From Synergistaceae bacterium (GTDB taxonomy: Bacteria > Synergistota > Synergistia > Synergistales > Synergistaceae), in assembly GCA_028702015.1 (NCBI GenBank), contig JAQVPO010000100.1, positions 1 to 5,455 on the forward strand: DNA of 5,455 bases, read 5' to 3'. Below, one piece after another: positions 1-5,286 of the stretch; the first letter of the stretch is position 1, and every line of letters starts with the position of its first letter. The notes beneath the pieces were generated by a model. It did not search any database, was not told where the DNA came from, and saw only the letters and a list, made by a program, of their open reading frames with translations. The position numbers and the translations under genes are program-made.

Positions 1-1
1 A

Positions 2-571
2 GGATCGGTCTTTCTGTCGCAGTTTCCGACATTTTCAAAGGACATACTCAGAGGAAATGAAGAGGTCTCAACACTCTTTCTTGTTGTATTCTCTGTCGGC
101 GTAGGTCTTGGCTCGACTTTGTGCAACAGACTGCTTAGGGGGAAGGTTTCTGCAAAGCTTGTACCTTTCGGATGCATCGGTATGACATCAGCCATTATTG
201 CCCTATATTTCTTCAGCCTTGCAGCACATAAAACAGGAGAACTCGCTGGTGTAATGAAGTTCGTGTCAGAGCCTGTTTCATGGGGAGTTATCCTCTCCTT
301 CCTGATGCTTGCTGCTTCCGGGGGTATCTTCAGTGTTCCCATGTATGCGCTGATGCAGTCCAGAAGCTCTGATGAGCACAGGGCCAGGGTCGTTGCCTGT
401 CTTAATATAACAGATTCCTTCGGGATGGTACTTTCGGCTGTTTTGGTAAGTATGATGCTGATGTTTAAGATATCTATAATAAATATTTTTCTTATAGTTG
501 GTATTGTCAACCTTTTGATAACACCATTACTGAGCAGGCTTGCGAGGGATGAAGATGTTCAATGTCACTGA
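2..571 (+). CDS. MFS permease, LplT / Aas-transporter-domain-like, C-terminal part (5' end outside window)
   Basis: The reading frame is open from base 2 and ends at TGA 569-571, giving 189 residues of a protein that began upstream; the TTG at 119 lies inside a continuous frame and is not a credible start. About five hydrophobic segments are visible, near residues 21-41, 52-73, 93-117, 134-154 and 157-178 of the visible part. The patterns SQFPTFSKDIL, FSVGVGLGS..CNRL and VPMYALMQSRSSDEHRARVVA resemble the transporter domain of fused Aas proteins (lysophospholipid flippase plus acyltransferase plus acyl-ACP synthetase). The family role would be moving lysophospholipids across the inner membrane for re-acylation. 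Here the protein stops right after the last membrane segment (LSRLARDEDVQCH), so no acyltransferase domain follows. Its last 17 bases overlap the downstream aldolase, suggesting co-transcription. Membrane MFS identity is solid; lysophospholipid as substrate is inferred from remembered family resemblance. Confidence 0.75.
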   Translation, partial: GSVFLSQFPTFSKDILRGNEEVSTLFLVVFSVGVGLGSTLCNRLLRGKVSAKLVPFGCIGMTSAIIALYFFSLAAHKTGELAGVMKFVSEPVSWGVILSFLMLAASGGIFSVPMYALMQSRSSDEHRARVVACLNITDSFGMVLSAVLVSMMLMFKISIINIFLIVGIVNLLITPLLSRLARDEDVQCH

Positions 572-1199
572 AAGACGAAGAGAAATCATAAACACAGGGA
601 TACTACTGTCAGAGAAGGGACTGATACAGGGAACCGGCGGCAATATAAGCTGCCGTACAGACAAAGGATTTCTTATTACTCCAAGCGGGATGGATTATAG
701 AGGCTTGATCCCAGAGGACATTGTTCTTATGGATTTAGGAGGGGAAGTAATCGAAGGAAACAGGACACCTTCCATAGAAAGAAATATGCATATGCAAATA
801 TACCTTTCCAGAAAAGATGTAAATGCTGTTATACATACCCACTCTATATATGCTACAGCGATAGCGGCGGCAAGACAGCCGCTATACCCGATCACTGACA
901 ACCAGATAGCCCTTTTCTGCGGGACTGTCCCTGTTGCAGATTATGCTCCGATAGGAACCGAAGAGCTTGCTGAAAATGCAGTACGCGCCCTTGCTGAAGG
1001 AAGCGGGGTGCTTCTGTCTAATCACGGCGCTCTCTGTGTCGGCAAAGATCTTAACGAAGCGCTTATAAAATGCGAGATGCTTGAGATATTTTCAAAAATA
1101 TTTATTCTTGCTAAAGCTGCGGGCGGAGGCTTTGTTTTGTCTGATGAACAGGTAAGATGCGAAGCGGAGGATCTGAGAAAAAGATACGGGCAGAAGTAA
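555..1199 (+). CDS. Class II (zinc-dependent) aldolase/adducin family protein, FucA-like sugar-phosphate aldolase
   Basis: This 214-residue protein is close to the length of E. coli L-fuculose-1-phosphate aldolase. Family motifs are in order: GTGGNIS (26-32), TPSGMDY (42-48), SIE with candidate catalytic Glu75, HTH with zinc ligands His94 and His96, and NHG with zinc ligand His157. The family cleaves ketose 1-phosphates to dihydroxyacetone phosphate plus an aldehyde, using Zn2+ in the cytoplasm. I chose ATG 555 because GAGGG at 544-548 sits 6 nt upstream; ATG 549 has no spacing to it and TTG 540 has no good ribosome site. The start lies within the end of the MFS gene, consistent with translational coupling. 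The substrate cannot be read from the sequence: L-fuculose-1-P, 5-deoxyribulose-1-P (5'-deoxyadenosine salvage) and methylthioribulose-1-P dehydratase relatives share this fold. The downstream thiamine genes have their own promoter and riboswitch, so a thiamine role is not implied. Confidence 0.88.
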   Translation: MFNVTERRREIINTGILLSEKGLIQGTGGNISCRTDKGFLITPSGMDYRGLIPEDIVLMDLGGEVIEGNRTPSIERNMHMQIYLSRKDVNAVIHTHSIYATAIAAARQPLYPITDNQIALFCGTVPVADYAPIGTEELAENAVRALAEGSGVLLSNHGALCVGKDLNEALIKCEMLEIFSKIFILAKAAGGGFVLSDEQVRCEAEDLRKRYGQK

Positions 1200-1223
1200 A
1201 TGATATGATCTGCTATATTTGCC

Positions 1224-1254
1224 TTGACAGCACTTCGCTGTAAAGGTTTATAAT
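1224..1254 (+). promoter_or_regulatory. Putative sigma-70-type promoter of the thiamine salvage operon
   Basis: A perfect TTGACA (1224-1229) and a perfect TATAAT (1249-1254) are separated by 19 bp, slightly longer than the optimal 17. The predicted start of transcription is near 1261, a few bases before the TPP riboswitch, which is where it should be. The spacer and the end of the -35 box contain an inverted repeat, ACAGC (1227-1231) and GCTGT (1237-1241). The hexamers are seen directly; promoter activity is inferred. Confidence 0.7.
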
Positions 1255-1267
1255 AGCCAGACAACTG

Positions 1268-1357
1268 AATACACGGGGAGCTTGCCTGGCAGGCTGAGAG
1301 GAAGTAATCGACTTCGACCCTGGACCTGATTTGGATAATGCCAACGTAGGGAAACGC
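1268..1357 (+). ncRNA. TPP riboswitch (THI element) aptamer
   Basis: The conserved thiamine-pyrophosphate aptamer core is present in order: GGGG (1275-1278); P3 stem GCTTGC/GCAGGC (1280-1285 with 1289-1294); the pyrimidine-binding CTGAGA (1294-1299); an optional P3a hairpin GAAGT/ACTTC (1301-1305 with 1311-1315); CCC of P2 (1318-1320); ACCTGAT (1324-1330); P5 TTGG/CCAA (1331-1334 with 1341-1344); and CGTAGGGA (1345-1352). The P5 pair is TTGG/CCAA where E. coli thiM has CTGG/CCAG, a compensated change that supports the fold. P1 is not obvious. The element lies just upstream of the cytX-thiM-thiE-thiD genes and just before an intrinsic terminator, so TPP binding is expected to favour premature termination. 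The boundaries are approximate; the identity is very secure. Confidence 0.96.
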
Positions 1358-1374
1358 ACTAAATTGTAAAATTT

Positions 1375-1413
1375 AGCGGGGGACGCGAAAAGGGCGTCCC
1401 CCGCTTGTATTTT
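1375..1413 (+). terminator. Intrinsic terminator, expression platform of the TPP riboswitch
   Basis: A perfect 12-bp GC-rich stem is formed by AGCGGGGGACGC (1375-1386) and GCGTCCCCCGCT (1394-1405), with a 7-nt loop and a U-rich tail (TTGTATTTT) to 1413. It sits 23 nt after the aptamer core and 25 nt before the cytX start codon. This position identifies it as the riboswitch-controlled attenuator. The stem is seen directly; TPP control is inferred from the arrangement. Confidence 0.92.
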
Positions 1414-1429
1414 GAACGGAGGTAAGGAT

Positions 1430-2626
1430 ATGAAAGATTCGGAAGGAACAACAGTATTCAGCAGTGCACTTATATGGTTCGGTGCATCTGTATCCATAGC
1501 GGAGATACTGACTGGAAGTCTTATCGCCCCGCTTGGTTTTTCGAGAGGGGCGGCAGCTATTGTTATAGGCCATATTATAGGATGCATCCCTTTGTATCTT
1601 GCCGGCCTGATAGGATCTGAAACTGGCAGAAGCGCGATGGAAACAGTAAAAATATCTTTCGGACAAAAAGGTTCGATCTTTTTTTCTGTGCTTAACGTGA
1701 CTCAGCTCGTAGGCTGGACTGCTGTAATGATCATCGGAGGGGGCAGGGCCGTAGCGCTCATAGCTGAAAAATACACAGGGGTATACAATTCTTCTTTCTG
1801 GTGTGCCGTAATTGGACTTTTAGTAATTCTATGGATAGAAATAGGCATAAAAAACCTTAGCAAGGTCAACAGTATCACAATGACTGCACTGTTTTTGCTG
1901 ACAGTTCTGCTGAGTTTCATAGTATTCAAAGGAGGATCTGACAGTATGACACCTGGCAGTATCAGCTTCGGAAGTGCGGTGGAACTCTCTGCAGCTATGC
2001 CCCTTTCGTGGCTGCCGCTGATTTCAGACTATACCCACAATTCCGCGAACCCTCGCAGGGCAGCATGGGTCAGTGTGCTGGTATATTTTGCAGGAAGCAC
2101 GTGGATGTACATGATCGGCCTTGGTGCATCTATTTTCACAGGAGAGAGCGATATAGCCAGGATCATGATGAGCGCTGGTCTTGGTATTGCCGCGGTATTG
2201 ATAATCGTTATCTCGACAGTGACCACAACATTTCTTGACGTATATTCAGCCGGTGTAAGCTTCAGCAGCATAACAGACCGGATAGGCAGCAAGGCTACTG
2301 CTGTTGCAGCATGTATTGCAGGGACTGCCCTGGCAGTGTTTACTCCGATAGAGCAGTATGAAAATTTCCTTTTTCTTATAGGGTCTGTTTTTGCTCCGAT
2401 GATTTCTATACTTATAACAGACTTTTTTATCCTTAAAAAAGATCACTTTTATGAAAGTCTGAACATGGCAAATTTTGTCCTTTGGGTAATAGGATTTTTG
2501 ATCTACAGGGGACTCATGGCAGTGGAGACAGTTTTTGGAAATACACTGCCGGTGATGGCGGCAGTTATAATACTTGCTGCTGCAGCAGGCAAAGCAAGAA
2601 ATATCCTTTCAGGAAATAGAAATTAG
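1430..2626 (+). CDS. cytX: CytX, putative hydroxymethylpyrimidine permease (NCS1 family)
   Basis: This 398-residue polytopic membrane protein has roughly ten to twelve hydrophobic segments and no signal peptide beyond its first membrane helix. It matches the nucleobase:cation symporter-1 family, in the CytX branch associated with THI elements. Recognisable patterns are IAEILTGSLIAPLGF (23-37), GHIIGCIP (47-54), SWLPLISDYTH (193-203), STVTTTFLDVYSAG (262-275) and FAPMISILITDFF (321-333). Its expected role is uptake of 4-amino-5-hydroxymethyl-2-methylpyrimidine (HMP), which ThiD, three genes downstream, phosphorylates. I chose ATG 1430 because GGAGG (1418-1422) is 7 nt upstream; the in-frame TTG at 1412 lies at the end of the terminator tail. 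It is the first gene behind the riboswitch, so the whole operon is under TPP control. The HMP substrate is inferred from family and context, not from visible binding residues. Confidence 0.92.
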   Translation: MKDSEGTTVFSSALIWFGASVSIAEILTGSLIAPLGFSRGAAAIVIGHIIGCIPLYLAGLIGSETGRSAMETVKISFGQKGSIFFSVLNVTQLVGWTAVMIIGGGRAVALIAEKYTGVYNSSFWCAVIGLLVILWIEIGIKNLSKVNSITMTALFLLTVLLSFIVFKGGSDSMTPGSISFGSAVELSAAMPLSWLPLISDYTHNSANPRRAAWVSVLVYFAGSTWMYMIGLGASIFTGESDIARIMMSAGLGIAAVLIIVISTVTTTFLDVYSAGVSFSSITDRIGSKATAVAACIAGTALAVFTPIEQYENFLFLIGSVFAPMISILITDFFILKKDHFYESLNMANFVLWVIGFLIYRGLMAVETVFGNTLPVMAAVIILAAAAGKARNILSGNRN

Positions 2627-2638
2627 GAGGGGCATTGA

Positions 2639-3463
2639 ATGTTTGCTGATATTTTAGAAAAAGTGAGGACAAACTCTCCTCTTGTACATTGTATAACCAA
2701 CTATGTTACTGTAAACGACTGTGCCAACGTGCTGCTTGCATGCGGAGCATCGCCAGTGATGGCCGATGATGAGCGTGAGGCTGAAGAGATAGCATCTATC
2801 GCATCCTCTCTAGTGATAAATATAGGCACTCTCAACAGCAGAACGATCCCCTCCATGTTCAAAGCAGGAAAGAGAGCTAACGAGCTGGGCCACCCTGTGA
2901 TCCTTGACCCGGTTGGAGCCGGAGCTTCCGTTCTGCGCACATCAACGGCGATGGACCTTATAAGAGAAATTGATTTTGCAGTTATCAGAGGAAATATTTC
3001 AGAAATAACGGTCATAGCAGGAGGGGAATCAAAGACGCGCGGTGTTGATGCTTCTGATCCATGGCTTCTGGACGGGGATCTGTCCGAGGACGTAATATCG
3101 ATGATCCTTGAACTCAGAGAAAAGACCGGATCTGTCATCACTGTCACCGGGGCAAAAGATATTGTTGCCGGAGAAAAAGGTCTTTATATAATCAGAAACG
3201 GTCATCCCATGATGTCAAGAGTCACAGGCACAGGGTGTATGCTTTCTGCAATTACAGGAGCCTTTTGTGCGGCCGGCACTTCGGATCTGGCAGCAGCAGC
3301 TGCTTCTGCGGCAGCTATGTTTGGATCAGCGGGCGAGCTGGCCTTTAAACGGCTGACTCTATGCGGCGGAGGCACCTCCGCATACAGGTCATACATCATT
3401 GACGAGGTAAGCAACATGACTTCTGAAAAGATGAAGGAGGTTATGAAAATTGAGGTTAGATAA
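2639..3463 (+). CDS. thiM: Hydroxyethylthiazole kinase ThiM
   Basis: This 274-residue protein has the usual length for ThiM. The enzyme phosphorylates 4-methyl-5-(2-hydroxyethyl)thiazole (THZ) with ATP, recycling the thiazole half of thiamine in the cytoplasm. Ribokinase-like fold motifs are HCITNYVTVN (17-26, substrate side), DPVGAGA (90-96), RGNISE (117-122), a RGVDA element (134-138) and VTGTGCM (195-201), with Cys200 in the anion-hole GTGC motif. ATG 2639 is preceded by AGGAGGGG (2625-2632) at a 6-nt distance; that ribosome site begins within the cytX stop codon, so the gap to cytX is only 12 nt. The 3' end overlaps thiE by 14 nt. No key residue appears missing. Confidence 0.97.
   Translation: MFADILEKVRTNSPLVHCITNYVTVNDCANVLLACGASPVMADDEREAEEIASIASSLVINIGTLNSRTIPSMFKAGKRANELGHPVILDPVGAGASVLRTSTAMDLIREIDFAVIRGNISEITVIAGGESKTRGVDASDPWLLDGDLSEDVISMILELREKTGSVITVTGAKDIVAGEKGLYIIRNGHPMMSRVTGTGCMLSAITGAFCAAGTSDLAAAAASAAAMFGSAGELAFKRLTLCGGGTSAYRSYIIDEVSNMTSEKMKEVMKIEVR
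3434..3452 (+). promoter_or_regulatory. Ribosome binding site and TTG start of thiE, inside thiM
   Basis: AAGGAGG (3434-3440) lies 9 nt before TTG 3450. The attractive ATG at 3443 is in the thiM frame and reaches the thiM stop after six codons, and an in-frame TGA at 3444-3446 blocks any earlier thiE start. The TTG is therefore the first possible start of thiE; the next, TTG 3471, would leave no room before the LYAVTDR motif and has no ribosome site. Confidence 0.8.
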
Positions 3464-4106
3464 AAATTTTTTGAAGCTATATGCTGTAACTGACAGAAAA
3501 TGGCTTAACGGCAGATCTCTTGAGGAAGAGGTAGAGAAAGCTGTTAAAGCTGGAGTGACCATGGTGCAGCTTCGTGAAAAGCACATGGAATTCGATGAAC
3601 TGGTCAGTCTCGCGAAAAAAATCGGAGATATAGTCCATAAATATAATGTTCCTCTGATAATCAACGATAATGCAGATGCAGTACTGGCTTCCGGAGCTGA
3701 CGGCCTTCATGTCGGGCAGGAAGATGTATGTGCGTCTGAGGCAAGACGGAAAATAGGGAGTTCAAAGATACTAGGGGTATCAGCCAGAACAGCAGAAACA
3801 GCTCTTGAAGCCGAAAGGTGCGGAGCTGATTACATTGGTGCGGGAGCGGTCTTTTCAACATCAACGAAAGAGGATGCAGAGAAAATGTCTTTAGGCGAGC
3901 TGAAGGAACTATGTAATTCTGTCTCTATTCCTGTTGTTGCTATAGGAGGCATAACGGAGGAGAACATAATTGAACTTTCAGGTTCCGGAATAGCCGGTGT
4001 AGCTGTTGTATCAGCTATATTTGCAAGCGGTGATGCTGCTGCATCTGCATCAAGACTTGCCTCTGCCGCTGAAAAAATGCTGGTTGGAGAGCAGCAGGAA
4101 AGGTGA
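3450..4106 (+). CDS. thiE: Thiamine-phosphate synthase ThiE
   Basis: This 218-residue TIM-barrel enzyme joins HMP pyrophosphate (from ThiD) and thiazole phosphate (from ThiM) to give thiamine phosphate and pyrophosphate. Motifs in order are YAVTDR (11-16), QLREK (40-44; the Gln, Arg and Lys bind pyrophosphate), INDNADAVLASGADGLHVGQED (split here as IND at 71-73 and VGQED at 88-92; Asn72, Asp73 and Asp92 match the Mg2+/substrate residues), GVSA (109-112), FSTSTK (135-140; family FPTxTK, with Ser for the usual Pro), and AIGGI (164-168) followed by VVSAI (186-190) at the phosphate site. Translation begins at TTG, 14 nt before the end of thiM, so the two are probably translationally coupled. It is separated from thiD by 7 nt. 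It is a standalone ThiE, not fused to ThiD, ThiN or a hydrolase. Confidence 0.97.
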   Translation: MRLDKNFLKLYAVTDRKWLNGRSLEEEVEKAVKAGVTMVQLREKHMEFDELVSLAKKIGDIVHKYNVPLIINDNADAVLASGADGLHVGQEDVCASEARRKIGSSKILGVSARTAETALEAERCGADYIGAGAVFSTSTKEDAEKMSLGELKELCNSVSIPVVAIGGITEENIIELSGSGIAGVAVVSAIFASGDAAASASRLASAAEKMLVGEQQER

Positions 4107-4113
4107 TGTCGGA

Positions 4114-4914
4114 ATGATAAGAAAAGTACTGACAATTGCTGGCTCTGACTGCAGCGGAGGTGCAGGCATACAGGCTGACCTTAAAACAATAACAGCTTTC
4201 GGTTTTTACGGAATGAGTGTTATAACTGCACTGACAGCGCAGAACACCATGGGCGTTTCCGGGATACTGGAGGTCGACCCGGAGTTTACTGCCCAACAGA
4301 TAGATGCAGTTTTTACAGATATCAGGCCTGATGCGGTTAAGGTCGGCATGGTTGCAAATTCATCCCTCATAAAGGTAATCTCAGAAAAGCTTAAAGAATA
4401 CGGTGCCCGGAATATTGTTGTGGATCCGGTCATGGTATCCACCAGCGGCAGCAGGCTATTGAAAGATGAAGCCGTAGATTCTCTGATAAATGAACTTATA
4501 CCGCTTGCTGATATAATTACGCCCAATATCCCTGAAGCCGAAGTCTTAAGCGGCATCAAAATTGAAGACATAGAGAGCATGACTGCTGCCGGTCACCTGA
4601 TATTGAAGACTGCCGGTACAAACACCCTCATAAAGGGAGGACACTTCACGAATAGAGCTGATGATCTTCTAATAACAGGCGGAGGATCAGAAAAATGGTA
4701 TTATTCGGACAGGATAGACAATCCCAACACTCACGGAACAGGGTGTACTTTGTCATCTGCTATTGCATGCGGGCTGGCTTCAGGGTTTTCTGTGGAGGAA
4801 AGTGTAGGGAATGCGAAGAATTACATTCTTGAAGCCCTTAAAAGCGGTCTTGATCTGGGTATGGGCAGAGGACCCCTGGATCATTGCTGCCGGTTAAGGA
4901 AACTTGGAGAGTAA
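4114..4914 (+). CDS. thiD: Hydroxymethylpyrimidine / phosphomethylpyrimidine kinase ThiD
   Basis: This 266-residue protein matches the bifunctional ThiD family, which phosphorylates HMP and then HMP-P to HMP-PP, the pyrimidine substrate of ThiE. Motifs are TIAGSDCSGGAGIQADLKT (7-25; Cys13 where many have Ser), TAQNT with Gln43 at the HMP-contacting position, DPVMVSTSG (104-112), TPNIPEAE (136-143), LIKGGH (172-177) and NTHGTGCTLSSAIA (205-218), with Cys211 in the GTGC anion hole and Asp202/Asn205 flanking. I chose ATG 4114: its motif distance to AGSD is typical, and GGTGAT (4102-4107), complementary to the 16S rRNA tail, lies 6 nt upstream. The frame is open further upstream, but only within thiE. 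It is the last gene of the operon and is followed directly by a strong terminator. Confidence 0.97.
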   Translation: MIRKVLTIAGSDCSGGAGIQADLKTITAFGFYGMSVITALTAQNTMGVSGILEVDPEFTAQQIDAVFTDIRPDAVKVGMVANSSLIKVISEKLKEYGARNIVVDPVMVSTSGSRLLKDEAVDSLINELIPLADIITPNIPEAEVLSGIKIEDIESMTAAGHLILKTAGTNTLIKGGHFTNRADDLLITGGGSEKWYYSDRIDNPNTHGTGCTLSSAIACGLASGFSVEESVGNAKNYILEALKSGLDLGMGRGPLDHCCRLRKLGE

Positions 4915-4916
4915 AC

Positions 4917-4948
4917 AAAAAAACGGAGGCATACGCCTCCGTTTTTTT
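4917..4948. terminator. Bidirectional intrinsic terminator between thiD and the ferredoxin gene
   Basis: CGGAGGC (4924-4930) and GCCTCCG (4935-4941) form a 7-bp GC-rich stem with a 4-nt ATAC loop. It is flanked by seven A (4917-4923) and seven T (4942-4948), so the dyad is perfect over 14 bp. On the plus strand it ends the thiamine operon 2 nt after the thiD stop codon. On the minus strand the same structure ends in a U-tract and terminates the convergent ferredoxin gene, whose stop is 25 nt away. Confidence 0.95.
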
Positions 4949-4972
4949 ATATGCTCTTGATATAGCTAATTA

Positions 4973-5146
4973 TTACTGAGAAATTGCGCTGACAGGGCAG
5001 GTTGCCACACAGGCTCCGCACTCAACACAGGTATCTGGATCGACCTTTGCTTTGCCGTCATTCATACTGATCGCCGATGTCGGGCAAACGCCTACGCATG
5101 CTTCGCAACCTACACAAGCATCCTGATCAACTACTGCTTTAGCCAT
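4973..5146 (-). CDS. Small 2[4Fe-4S] ferredoxin, clostridial type
   Basis: The minus strand encodes a 57-residue protein from ATG (complement of 5144-5146) to TAA (complement of 4973-4975). It contains two complete CX2CX2CX3CP motifs: Cys11, Cys14, Cys17, Cys21 with Pro22, and Cys40, Cys43, Cys46, Cys50 with Pro51. That gives two [4Fe-4S] clusters in the pseudo-twofold arrangement of low-potential bacterial ferredoxins. It is a cytoplasmic electron carrier, typical of anaerobes; its redox partners cannot be inferred from this window. AGGAGG (complement of 5157-5162) lies 10 nt before the start. The gene is convergent with thiD and shares its terminator. It lies downstream of the thiT-like gene on the same strand but has its own promoter-like sequence. 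Being under 60 codons it is easily missed by length-filtered gene calling. Confidence 0.96.
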   Translation of the reverse strand: MAKAVVDQDACVGCEACVGVCPTSAISMNDGKAKVDPDTCVECGACVATCPVSAISQ

Positions 5147-5186
5147 TGTAAGAAGTCCTCCTTAAATTATGTTTCAAAAGTATTTT

Positions 5187-5207
5187 TGCGGAAAAAAGAA
5201 CCCCGCA
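5187..5207 (-). other. Possible 5'-terminal stem-loop of the ferredoxin mRNA
   Basis: Read on the minus strand, TGCGG (complement of 5203-5207) can pair with CCGCA (complement of 5187-5191) around an 11-nt U-rich loop. With the promoter proposed at 5215-5243, transcription would start near 5208, so the hairpin would form at the very 5' end of the transcript. Such structures can protect mRNA from decay. The pairing is seen; the function is inference. Confidence 0.35.
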
Positions 5208-5214
5208 CCTGCGT

Positions 5215-5243
5215 ATTCTATATTGAAAAAGAGAATGCATCAA
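5215..5243 (-). promoter_or_regulatory. Putative sigma-70-type promoter of the ferredoxin gene
   Basis: On the minus strand, TTGATG (complement of 5238-5243, four of six consensus bases) is followed after exactly 17 nt by TAGAAT (complement of 5215-5220, five of six). The predicted start near 5208 gives a leader of about 60 nt. The gap 5147-5286 between the ferredoxin and thiT-like genes holds only this promoter, the leader hairpin and the ribosome site. I see no convincing minus-strand terminator after the thiT-like gene, so some read-through from it is possible. Confidence 0.6.
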
Positions 5244-5286
5244 CCTTTTTCATGAAATACAGAGGTATTTTATTTGTTTAAAAAAA

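Noticed and set aside
119..571. Start of the MFS gene at TTG 119
   Set aside because: The frame stays open to the left edge and the upstream residues carry family motifs, so the gene is cut by the window and not started there.
1227..1241. ACAGC-N5-GCTGT as a terminator for the aldolase gene
   Set aside because: Only 5 bp and not followed by a T-tract. It overlaps the -35 box, so it is treated as part of the promoter. No separate terminator is seen after the aldolase.
1359..1376. AT-rich hairpin CTAAATT-GTAA-AATTTAG between aptamer and terminator
   Set aside because: The 7-bp stem is real but weak and overlaps the terminator by only two bases. It could be a spacer element, but it cannot block the terminator by itself, so I did not call it an antiterminator.
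2008..2238. Plus-strand open frame inside cytX
   Set aside because: It is a shifted-frame reading of a conserved part of cytX, with no recognisable protein features.
2701..3147. Long minus-strand open frame across thiM (148 codons), and similar ones across cytX, thiE and thiD
   Set aside because: They lie opposite well-recognised genes, lack ribosome sites and family motifs, and are Ser/Pro-rich shadows of the coding strand.
5255..5270. AAATAC-AGAG-GTATTT hairpin in the gap between the ferredoxin and thiT-like genes
   Set aside because: Almost all AT, 6 bp, and not followed by a U-tract on the minus strand where a terminator would be needed.
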